Below the pieces are notes generated by a model. That model was not told the origin of the DNA and ran no database searches. It was given only the letters and a program-made list of their open reading frames with translations. This document shows, piece after piece, positions 1-6,221 of a stretch of 6,221 bases of DNA. The stretch comes from Bacteroidales bacterium (GTDB lineage Bacteria; Bacteroidota; Bacteroidia; Bacteroidales; ML635J-15). Made by a program: the position numbers and the translations under genes. Position 1 is the first letter of the stretch. Every line of letters begins with the position of its first letter. Location of the stretch: assembly GCA_028701945.1 (NCBI GenBank), contig JAQVPT010000216.1, positions 1 to 6,221 of the forward strand. The letters run 5' to 3'.

Positions 1-953
1 CCCATATATTTAAACATATCTATTTCAGAAACTTTTTTTGTTGGTTTTACCCACAAAGGCATTCTGTTGGTTGCATAACCGTTGTCTCCATGTTTAATGT
101 TTCCTTTAACATATTCCCAATATTTATCCATTCCCTCAGTTACGGCATTATAAAACGCCCATACTCTTATTTCACAAAAACGAACTGCACCAAAATCAGC
201 GGGTGCGTAAGTATCTGAAAAGCTAAAGTCTGCATCTTTACCATTAAAATATTTTTTTTCACGAGCAAAGCTAATTACGTCTTTAGAATTAAAAGTAGTT
301 TGTTTTTGATTGAACCAGTCATTTTTTTTCTGGTAATCAAAAGTTGTAATTCTTGCATGATTTGCGTGAGCACAAACATATCCATCAGGAATAAGTCTTG
401 CTACCCAAACTGCACCTTTATTACCTGGACCTTTACCAATAAGTTCTAATATCCACGCTTCATTTTTATCACATACAGAAAAAGTTTCACCACTGCTAGC
501 ATATCCATGAGCGTCCATTAATTCGGCAATTATTTTAATTGCTTCACGAGCCGATTTTGCGCGTTGTAAAGTTATATATATTAAACTTCCATAATCCATT
601 AATCCAGCTGGGTCAACTAGCTCGTCTCTTCCTCCGTAGGTAGTTTCTCCAATAGCTACTTGATGCTCATTAACGTTTCCAACAACATTATAGGTTTCCT
701 CTACCTGTGGTATTTCACAAAGATATTTACCTGTGTCCCATTCAAAAACTTTAAGCATTGTGCCTTTAGGATATTTTTTTGCTGGCCAATGATACAATTC
801 TCCATAAAGAGCATGACTATCAGCAGCATAACTTACCATTACAGAACCGTCAGTTGAAGCTCCTTTGGTAACAATAAAATTTGTACAAGAAAAACCGGCA
901 ATAGAAGTGAATAATAAACCGGCAAACATAATCACGAAATATTTTCTCATCAT
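1..953 (-). CDS. Secreted C69-family dipeptidase, N-terminal part (cut by left edge)
   Basis: Reading the minus strand from the ATG at 953-951 gives an uninterrupted frame of 317 codons that runs off the left edge. Residues 1-22 form a signal peptide (MMRKYF, then a hydrophobic stretch). It is followed at once by Cys23 in the context CTNFIVTKGASTDGS. This matches the start of peptidase family C69 (PepD-like, formerly U34), in which the cysteine exposed at the N-terminus is the nucleophile of an Ntn-hydrolase fold. Further family-like stretches are NEHQVAIGETTYGGRDEL (residues 95-112) and the region around GYASSGETFSVCD. Known members cleave dipeptides. Family members are usually about 470-560 residues, so roughly 60% is present. 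Two ATG codons are adjacent (953-951 and 950-948); the first was taken, and the choice changes one residue. The residues before Cys23 (GFS) are a poor lipobox, so export by signal peptidase I is more likely than lipidation. The gene is divergent from lgt. The family call is firm; the exact substrate is unknown. Confidence 0.88.
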   Translation of the reverse strand, partial: MMRKYFVIMFAGLLFTSIAGFSCTNFIVTKGASTDGSVMVSYAADSHALYGELYHWPAKKYPKGTMLKVFEWDTGKYLCEIPQVEETYNVVGNVNEHQVAIGETTYGGRDELVDPAGLMDYGSLIYITLQRAKSAREAIKIIAELMDAHGYASSGETFSVCDKNEAWILELIGKGPGNKGAVWVARLIPDGYVCAHANHARITTFDYQKKNDWFNQKQTTFNSKDVISFAREKKYFNGKDADFSFSDTYAPADFGAVRFCEIRVWAFYNAVTEGMDKYWEYVKGNIKHGDNGYATNRMPLWVKPTKKVSEIDMFKYM

Positions 954-972
954 TTTAAAATTTAAGTTTTCA

Positions 973-980
973 CAAATATA
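973..980 (-). promoter_or_regulatory. Bacteroidota-type -7 box for the dipeptidase gene
   Basis: On the minus strand these bases read TATATTTG, an exact match to TAnnTTTG. The box lies about 20 bases before the start codon at 953, so the leader would be only about 13-16 nt. No TTTG-like -33 box is seen at 19-21 bases upstream, so the promoter is assigned on the -7 box alone. Confidence 0.5.
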
Positions 981-1012
981 ATTTTTAATATGCAAATACA
1001 AGATTTTTTGAA

Positions 1013-1054
1013 AAATAAATTTAGTTTTTTATATATTTATTAAATAAATTTAGT
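1013..1054. repeat. 13-bp direct repeat in the divergent intergenic region
   Basis: AAATAAATTTAGT occurs at 1013-1025 and again at 1042-1054, offset by 29 bases. The second copy covers the proposed -33 box of lgt (TTTA at 1049-1052). It may be a binding site pair or simply a product of the extreme AT content here: 20 G or C in the 147 bases from 954 to 1100. Nothing else was recognised in this region apart from the two promoters. Confidence 0.45.
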
Positions 1055-1081
1055 CAAATAAAAATATGATACTTACATTTG
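1049..1081 (+). promoter_or_regulatory. Bacteroidota-type promoter of lgt
   Basis: TTTA (1049-1052) lies 21 bases before TACATTTG (1074-1081). The second element matches the TAnnTTTG -7 consensus exactly, and the first matches the TTTG -33 consensus at three of four bases. Transcription would start near 1085-1088, giving a leader of about 13-16 nt. It would drive lgt and, by position, the PNGase F-like gene behind it. Confidence 0.55.
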
Positions 1082-1100
1082 TCAAAAATTAGACCGTATT

Positions 1101-1943
1101 ATGATAAGTTCGATTTTATGGGATGTAAATCCAGCGTTAATAGATTTAGGTAGTTTTCAAATTAGATATTATTCTATTCTTTTTGCAATAGGATTTATAA
1201 TTGGCTACTTCATTGTAAAAAAAATATATAAAAATGAAGGAGTCCCTGTTTCGGAGCTTGACTCCCTCACTGTTTATGTTGTTCTTGGTGGATTGATTGG
1301 TGCCAGATTAGGACATTGCATCTTTTACGATTGGGCATATTATCAATCTAATTTATTAGAAATTATTTTGCCAGTTAGTTTTAGCCCCGAGTTTCATTTT
1401 ACTGGTTTTCAAGGGCTTGCAAGTCATGGTGGAGCATTGGGAATAATTGTTTCGATGCTAATATTTCAACGTAAATCCACTAAAAAAAGTTTCTTTTGGT
1501 TGATTGATAGAGTTGCTATCCCAACAGGATTTGCAGGTGCCTGTATAAGATTAGGAAATCTATTTAATTCAGAAATATACGGACATCATACCGACTTACC
1601 GTGGGGATTTATATTTGCTAAAAATGGTGATACCCTTCCTAGTCACCCAACTCAATTATACGAAGCATTTTTTTATATTATTACTTCGGTCGTATTACTA
1701 AAACTTTATAAAAATGAACGGTTTAGAAATGCTCGTGGTTTTCTCTTAGGTGTGTTTTTTATTTTAATATTTACCGCAAGATTCTTTATCGAATTTGTTA
1801 AAGAAAATCAAGTTGGTTTTGAAGAAAATATGAGTCTGAATATGGGACAATTATTAAGCATACCTATTGTTCTTGGTGGAGTATTTCTTGTGTTTTGGTC
1901 TCTTAAAAAGTACGATAAAACTAATAAAAAAACTGTCGAATAA
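1101..1943 (+). CDS. lgt: Prolipoprotein diacylglyceryl transferase
   Basis: This inner-membrane enzyme transfers a diacylglyceryl group from phosphatidylglycerol to the lipobox cysteine of prolipoproteins, the first step of lipoprotein maturation. The 280-residue product is of normal length and has about seven hydrophobic segments. The Lgt signature is clear: R150-LG-N153, E158 and G161 align without gaps to E. coli R143, N146, E151 and G154. His109 in SHGGALG matches E. coli H103, and R227 and E231 in RFFIEF match R239 and E243. HPTQLYE (182-188) is also typical. Tyr24 aligns with the essential E. coli Y26, although the following Gly is Ser25 here. ATG 1101 is preceded by a promoter but no Shine-Dalgarno sequence, as is usual in Bacteroidota. 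The stop codon TAA (1941-1943) directly abuts the next start codon. All key residues are present, so the enzyme should be active. Confidence 0.97.
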   Translation: MISSILWDVNPALIDLGSFQIRYYSILFAIGFIIGYFIVKKIYKNEGVPVSELDSLTVYVVLGGLIGARLGHCIFYDWAYYQSNLLEIILPVSFSPEFHFTGFQGLASHGGALGIIVSMLIFQRKSTKKSFFWLIDRVAIPTGFAGACIRLGNLFNSEIYGHHTDLPWGFIFAKNGDTLPSHPTQLYEAFFYIITSVVLLKLYKNERFRNARGFLLGVFFILIFTARFFIEFVKENQVGFEENMSLNMGQLLSIPIVLGGVFLVFWSLKKYDKTNKKTVE

Positions 1944-3671
1944 ATGACTAATATCCTAACAATAAAACACGTTATATTTCTGCTGGCATCTGTAATTGTT
2001 TTCAACACTTGTCTTTTTGCTCAAAAAAACAATAACACAGCTTACAAAGTTTCGTACAAACAGTATTCAAATGGCAATTATCAAGAGAATCACGACTTTG
2101 ACATGATTTACTCAAACGGAATTTGCTATCTTTCTGATGACGATGATAAAATCAGACATTATATTGACATAAATAGAAGTATAAATGTTGACATCATATC
2201 CTATAATGATACCCTGTACAAAACCATATCACTTTTTGATGATGCTTCAGCCCCCATTACTATCAAAGATAGTATTGAAATAATCGGTAAGCACAAATGT
2301 AAAAAGGCTATTTATAGTTCATTTTCAAACACTATTGAAGTTTGGTATAATGATGAGTTTGAAGCAAAAGGCAGTCCTTATGCAAACTTTTTGCCTGATT
2401 ACAACTCGCTTGTTTTGAAAGTTGAGATTAATGGTAATAGATCAATTGTATTCGACAAAATTGAAAAAATAAAAATAAAGGAGCTTCCATCCTATCCTTT
2501 TGAGGATGCAAGAGAAATTACAGATCCTGAATTTGAAGAACTTAAAATTCTTTCTCGATACACAATTGTACCAGTATTTGATAATGAACGTATAAATTTC
2601 GATCCAGAAATACCCAAAATAACTGTTTTTGATACGCTTAACGGCGAAACTTATCACTTGGCAAACGGAGGAGTAATTCTGAAAAAGATAAAACTACCAG
2701 TAATTGCTAAAAAAGGTGCGTATTGTTTTGCAAGATTAAATGTAAAGTCTGATGGTGATGCTTACGACAGAACTGGTTCCGTCTTTATGATTACAAACGA
2801 CAAACAAAATCTAATATTAGATGCTTTTAATAATTCGATAGATATTTTACCAATAATACAAGATAAAAATGGAGAAAAATATCAAGGTATCATAAAAACT
2901 AAAGATTATGACCCTCCAATTGAATTAATGCGATTTTTTACATCCTTTGGAGCAGGTAATTTCAATACATTAAGACCTATTAATAACTATGATTGGGCAG
3001 AAGACATACTTTATAAGCAAGAAATTACAAATTTAATTCCCGACAACACTGATGAAGTTTGGATTGGTGTTTTTATTGGCAACTACGATAAAAATGGTCA
3101 TAAAGTAAGTCTTGAATTAGATTTTTATCCTGGTTGGGAAGACGAAAATGACAAGTCTGATAAATTCATTATGCCATTATTTAACACAGTCAATATAATG
3201 GAAATGTCAGGTCAAAATTATTGCAAATTATTTAAAACTGACACATTACAAGTAGAGTTTACCCTACCGGAAGGAATAATAAATCCTCAACTTATATTTA
3301 CTACAACCGGACATGGCGGCTGGGGCGAAGGAGATGAATTTGTTTCAAAATTAAATCAGATATTTATTGACGGAACTAAAGTTTTTGAAATATCTCCATG
3401 GCGAACAGATTGTGCGACTTATCGTATAAACAATCCTGCATCAGGTAATTTTGGAAACGGGTTATCATCAAGTGATTTAAGTCGGTCAAACTGGTGTCCT
3501 GGAACACTTACTCCACCATATTTTATCCCACTAACAGAAATTGAACCAGGAAAACACAGCATACAAATCATAATAGATCAAGGCGAAGACGAAGGAAATA
3601 GCTTTAATCATTGGTCGGTAAGTGGTGCTATAGTTGGGAAACGGGTCTTCGGCTCCCAGAAACCTTATTAG
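1944..3671 (+). CDS. Secreted PNGase F-like protein with GLPGLI-like N-terminal domain
   Basis: Probably a peptide-N4-(N-acetyl-beta-glucosaminyl)asparagine amidase relative, the type that removes whole N-glycans from glycoproteins. Residues 1-26 are a signal peptide ending CLFA|Q; the region before Cys23 (FNT) is not a lipobox. Residues about 33-180 resemble the GLPGLI family (GKHKCKKA at 115-122, then VWYNDEF and GSPYANFLP). Residues about 205-395 and 410-565 resemble the N- and C-terminal jelly rolls of Elizabethkingia PNGase F. DAYDR (272-276) fits its DEWDR, placing Asp275 at catalytic D60. GDEF (463-466) places Glu465 at E206. Cys490 and Cys518 (NWCPG) fit the C231-C252 disulfide. By eye, the position of E118 is Phe377. 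The other two PNGase F disulfides are absent. The N-terminal extension recalls PNGase F-II, which carries an extra N-terminal domain. No type IX secretion tail is visible. Activity is an inference. Confidence 0.75.
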   Translation: MTNILTIKHVIFLLASVIVFNTCLFAQKNNNTAYKVSYKQYSNGNYQENHDFDMIYSNGICYLSDDDDKIRHYIDINRSINVDIISYNDTLYKTISLFDDASAPITIKDSIEIIGKHKCKKAIYSSFSNTIEVWYNDEFEAKGSPYANFLPDYNSLVLKVEINGNRSIVFDKIEKIKIKELPSYPFEDAREITDPEFEELKILSRYTIVPVFDNERINFDPEIPKITVFDTLNGETYHLANGGVILKKIKLPVIAKKGAYCFARLNVKSDGDAYDRTGSVFMITNDKQNLILDAFNNSIDILPIIQDKNGEKYQGIIKTKDYDPPIELMRFFTSFGAGNFNTLRPINNYDWAEDILYKQEITNLIPDNTDEVWIGVFIGNYDKNGHKVSLELDFYPGWEDENDKSDKFIMPLFNTVNIMEMSGQNYCKLFKTDTLQVEFTLPEGIINPQLIFTTTGHGGWGEGDEFVSKLNQIFIDGTKVFEISPWRTDCATYRINNPASGNFGNGLSSSDLSRSNWCPGTLTPPYFIPLTEIEPGKHSIQIIIDQGEDEGNSFNHWSVSGAIVGKRVFGSQKPY

Positions 3672-3690
3672 TAATCATTAAATTTTCGCT

Positions 3691-3831
3691 AACTGATCAT
3701 TACATCTGTTCTTGGTTCTATTACTCGCTTTTCCGAAATAACCGAAGGAATTAGACTAAAACTGATAAACTGATAACCGAGTAGCTATGCTACGATCTCA
3801 CGACTGAAAAGAGTAAACTGATCATCCCATC
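3691..3831. repeat. Cluster of short direct and inverted repeats in intergenic DNA
   Basis: AACTGAT occurs four times on the plus strand, at 3691, 3760, 3768 and 3816. The middle two form a perfect tandem AAACTGAT pair (3759-3774). The outer two extend to a 10-bp direct repeat, AACTGATCAT (3691-3700 and 3816-3825). Inside lie an imperfect inverted repeat, TTACTCGCTTTTC (3721-3733) with GAAAAGAGTAA (3806-3816), and a perfect 5-bp hairpin, GTAGC-TAT-GCTAC (3781-3793). The 150 bases from 3691 to 3840 are 38% GC, against 23% in the next 100 bases. No coding frame was recognised. It could be a dispersed intergenic repeat, a structured RNA or the remnant of a small element; the sequence alone does not decide. 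Confidence 0.5.
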
Positions 3832-3856
3832 AACACATCCTGCTAACTCGGATTTA

Positions 3857-3889
3857 TTTACAAACAATTGCAATAAACATCTATTTTTG
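3857..3889 (+). promoter_or_regulatory. Bacteroidota-type promoter of the vWA-OmpA gene
   Basis: TTTA (3857-3860) is followed after 21 bases by TATTTTTG (3882-3889), an exact TAnnTTTG -7 box. The arrangement is the same as in the lgt promoter. Transcription would start near 3893-3896, giving a leader of about 50 nt. The gene therefore probably has its own promoter rather than relying on read-through from the PNGase-like gene, which ends 273 bases before its start codon. Confidence 0.55.
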
Positions 3890-3944
3890 TAATTTTACTC
3901 AATAATTTAACCTCAAACTTCGTTATATTAAAAAATAAGCAAAA

Positions 3945-6221
3945 ATGAAGATTTCCCGACCAGTTTTACTATTTGCTATCTTTCTATTAGCCATTGTTCT
4001 TCAAGTTTCTGCGAAGAAGCCACAAATAAAAATAAGAACAAATAAAAGTAATACAATACTTCTCGGCGATTCAATTTGTATATCGTGGGAAGCCGAATAT
4101 GCCAAAGAAGTTTTTTGTTATGAGATTAGCAATAAGAAATTACCACTAAGTGGCTCAATCACAGTTGCTCCGCAAGAAACAAGTTCTTATATCTTTTTTG
4201 CAAATAAACGTAATCAAAGCAAAAGAAAAAGAATTAATATAATTGTCTTGGCTCCTACCATAATAGATTTCAACCTTCCGTCTGAAATTACCGACGAAGA
4301 AACAGCTTCCATAAACTGGGAAGTCGAAAATGCCGAATATGTAAAAATAGGATTGATGGACGAAGAGTTTGCATTAAAAGGAAAAATTCCATTGAGTTCA
4401 ACTAATGATACAATCATTACAATTACAGCATTTAATAAAAACGGTTATTCAAAAAGTGAATCGAAAATTGTTAAAGTTAATTATGTCGAAACTTTTGATT
4501 ATCCACCGAGAGTTCCACGACACGAAAATGCAAATATCTCGTGGGAATATAAAAATGCTGATAGCGTAAAATTTATTGGTATTAGCGGTGTTTTACCGCC
4601 CGCTGGAGATATTTATATCCAAATCAAAGACGATAAAAAAATCAGAATTGAAATATATCGCACAGACGGCACTTTCGAGGTTAAAGACTTTACAATATAT
4701 GCTTACGACTCTAATATCAAACATTTCTCAGGAAACAAAACCTTTTTTAAGGGAGAGGATATTGTTTTAACTTGGATTGTCGAAAATGCAGACTCGGTAA
4801 TGCTCTCATGCAGTGAGGATGTTCAAGAACTAAAAGGATTTTTAAAATATAAACCCGAAAACGATGAGAATATAACACTAACAGCTTATCTTAACGGTGT
4901 CGAGGATAAAAGAATCTTTAAAACTCACATGATAAGTCGCAAATATATCACAGGTGAAACCAATTACACTAAAGTTCGCAAAAACGTAAGATTAGATTAT
5001 GAGATTTTTTCAACTGACCTAAGTGAGTTTCCAGATGTGGTCAAATTATATGTCCTTGTTGTTGATAGTGCTGGTAATTTTGTTCACGGTCTAGCTCCTC
5101 CAACAATTTCTGATAATGAATCTAAAAAACACTTTATTGGATTAGCTGAAACATACACAGGTGGCAAAAGTAGTAAAATAAGCGATTTTAAAGTTCAAGA
5201 ATATGTGTCAACCGAAATCATACCACGAGATATTTCAATGGTGCTTGATTACAGTGGCTCAATGGAAGAACCGATAAATACTCTGGAACGTGCAGCTAAA
5301 TCATTCATAAATAATAAATTCGACCAAGATAAATTAGGTATTATTAAATTTGATGACAAAATCCAACGTCTTAAAGAATTAACAAATGACAAAGCTATTC
5401 TAAACAAATATTATCAAGCCCGCGGTCTTGAAGGATTCGGCGGTGGCACAGCTCTTTATGCAGCAATTGGCGAAGGGATTTATATTCTTGATAGTGCCAG
5501 TCAAAATAAAGAAATTATTGTTTTTACTGACGGATATGAAAACTCTTCTTTTTTCGTAAAAGATGCTAAAGCAACCACTGCTTTAGAGATTGCCGAACAA
5601 GCAAAGAAGAATAATATTAAAATAAGTTGTATCTCGTTCGGACAGTACGTTAACAAACCATTATTAGAAGTTTTGGCATCATATACTGGCGGAAAATATT
5701 TCGGTATTCAGTCAGACAAAGAAATAATTGGCGTGTGGACAGAACTGCCATATCTTAGTGCGAATTATTATGTTATTAGTTTTCGTACAAACTCAATAGA
5801 TAATTTGAATGGAGTTAAACTAACATACAACAATAATATTGGGAAGGAAATCACAACAGGAAAAAAAATATACACCTCAGTTCCCGATGAATTAGATGAA
5901 ACGAAATCCTTACCAAATGCATACTGGCAAAATTTCGACAGTTTGTATAATAACAAAAAACCTGTTTCAATACCTCAAGCCATTGGCTATTTTGATTTTA
6001 ACGGACATGTGCTAATAGAAGATTATGTCAAAAACGTGGAGCTTCTTGTAGAGCATTTGCAGCAAGACAGTGTTTTGGATGTTGTAATTTTTGGACATAC
6101 CGATATGGTTGATACTGAAGAATATAACATGAGACTCTCAAACGATACATGCAATTGGGCAAAAACATATTTTATCGAAAAAGGCATTAACGAAGACAGA
6201 ATAATTGCAATCCCGCTTGGC
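3945..6221 (+). CDS. Exported protein: Ig-like repeats, vWA domain, OmpA-like domain (cut by right edge)
   Basis: From ATG 3945 the frame is open for 759 codons to the right edge. An A-rich stretch, but no Shine-Dalgarno sequence, precedes the start. Residues 1-23 are a signal peptide (cleavage likely after VSA). Four Ig-like repeats of about 76 residues follow (about 27-332), each with a core Trp: W48, W125, W200 and W277, as in WEVENAEYV and WIVENADSV. Residues about 333-424 form a beta-rich linker. Residues about 425-600 are a von Willebrand A domain with all MIDAS metal-binding residues: D435-x-S437-x-S439, T502 and D529 (FTDG). Residues about 675-759 are an OmpA-like peptidoglycan-binding domain with GHTD (717-720) and the YNMRLS stretch. 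The usual diaminopimelate-binding Arg is Thr735. The end of the domain lies outside the window. It probably binds a ligand or surface while held near the cell wall. The architecture is firm; the function is unknown. Confidence 0.87.
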   Translation, partial: MKISRPVLLFAIFLLAIVLQVSAKKPQIKIRTNKSNTILLGDSICISWEAEYAKEVFCYEISNKKLPLSGSITVAPQETSSYIFFANKRNQSKRKRINIIVLAPTIIDFNLPSEITDEETASINWEVENAEYVKIGLMDEEFALKGKIPLSSTNDTIITITAFNKNGYSKSESKIVKVNYVETFDYPPRVPRHENANISWEYKNADSVKFIGISGVLPPAGDIYIQIKDDKKIRIEIYRTDGTFEVKDFTIYAYDSNIKHFSGNKTFFKGEDIVLTWIVENADSVMLSCSEDVQELKGFLKYKPENDENITLTAYLNGVEDKRIFKTHMISRKYITGETNYTKVRKNVRLDYEIFSTDLSEFPDVVKLYVLVVDSAGNFVHGLAPPTISDNESKKHFIGLAETYTGGKSSKISDFKVQEYVSTEIIPRDISMVLDYSGSMEEPINTLERAAKSFINNKFDQDKLGIIKFDDKIQRLKELTNDKAILNKYYQARGLEGFGGGTALYAAIGEGIYILDSASQNKEIIVFTDGYENSSFFVKDAKATTALEIAEQAKKNNIKISCISFGQYVNKPLLEVLASYTGGKYFGIQSDKEIIGVWTELPYLSANYYVISFRTNSIDNLNGVKLTYNNNIGKEITTGKKIYTSVPDELDETKSLPNAYWQNFDSLYNNKKPVSIPQAIGYFDFNGHVLIEDYVKNVELLVEHLQQDSVLDVVIFGHTDMVDTEEYNMRLSNDTCNWAKTYFIEKGINEDRIIAIPLG

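Noticed and set aside
660..857. Open frame of 65 codons on the plus strand
   Set aside because: It lies entirely antisense to the well-supported dipeptidase gene and its translation resembles no family.
1996..2021. Lipoprotein signal at Cys23 of the PNGase-like protein, suggested by its position behind lgt
   Set aside because: The residues before the cysteine (FNT) do not fit a lipobox, and a good signal peptidase I site (LFA|Q) lies just after it.
1808..2657. Minus-strand open frames at 1808-2008 and 2442-2657
   Set aside because: Both are antisense to lgt and the PNGase-like gene, which have clear family signatures; no independent support.
3635..3658. Possible terminator hairpin at the end of the PNGase-like gene (TGGGA with TCCCA, or a TTCG loop closed by C-G)
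   Set aside because: The stem is short or interrupted by a mismatch, it lies inside the coding region, and no T run follows.
3600..3671. Type IX secretion C-terminal domain on the PNGase-like protein
   Set aside because: The protein ends shortly after the last jelly-roll strand in GKRVFGSQKPY; no extra C-terminal domain is present.
3781..3793. Perfect GTAGC-TAT-GCTAC hairpin as a rho-independent terminator
   Set aside because: Only five base pairs and no following T tract; kept only as part of the repeat cluster.
4214..5956. Short open frames at 4214-4417 (minus), 4576-4770 (plus) and 5768-5956 (minus)
   Set aside because: All fall inside the continuous vWA-OmpA reading frame and show no domain or signal of their own.

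Overview
The window suggests a low-GC member of the Bacteroidota. Three intergenic sites match the TAnnTTTG -7 box typical of that phylum, no gene start has a recognisable Shine-Dalgarno sequence, and the protein families (secreted C69 dipeptidase, GLPGLI-like/PNGase F-like protein, vWA-OmpA protein with Ig-like repeats) are common there. Genus cannot be assigned from this sequence. Both window edges cut genes.

Layout. (1) Positions 1-953, minus strand: the first 317 codons of a secreted C69-type dipeptidase, whose C-terminal part lies beyond the left edge. (2) Positions 954-1100: a very AT-rich (about 14% GC) divergent intergenic region with a -7 box facing each way and a 13-bp direct repeat. 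(3) Positions 1101-1943, plus strand: lgt, prolipoprotein diacylglyceryl transferase, complete. (4) Positions 1944-3671, plus strand: a secreted 575-residue protein that starts on the base after the lgt stop. It has a GLPGLI-like N-terminal domain followed by two domains resembling peptide-N-glycosidase F. (5) Positions 3672-3944: an intergenic region with a cluster of short direct and inverted repeats, then a promoter. (6) Positions 3945-6221, plus strand: a large exported protein, cut by the right edge, with four Ig-like repeats, a linker, a von Willebrand A domain with a complete MIDAS, and an OmpA-like C-terminal domain.

How the genes fit together. All four products act in the envelope or outside the cytoplasm. 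Lgt is the housekeeping enzyme that starts lipoprotein maturation. The PNGase F-like protein is probably cotranscribed with it, and would release N-glycans from glycoproteins if active. The dipeptidase would finish degradation of peptides. The vWA-OmpA protein looks like a periplasmic or surface binding protein. Deglycosylation and peptide use would suit a glycoprotein-scavenging lifestyle, but the sequence does not prove that link. I see no CRISPR array, tRNA, rRNA, insertion sequence or phage gene. The most unusual points are the lgt/PNGase-like junction, the mixed conservation of PNGase F active-site residues, the loss of the usual peptidoglycan-binding Arg in the OmpA domain, and the repeat cluster at 3691-3831.
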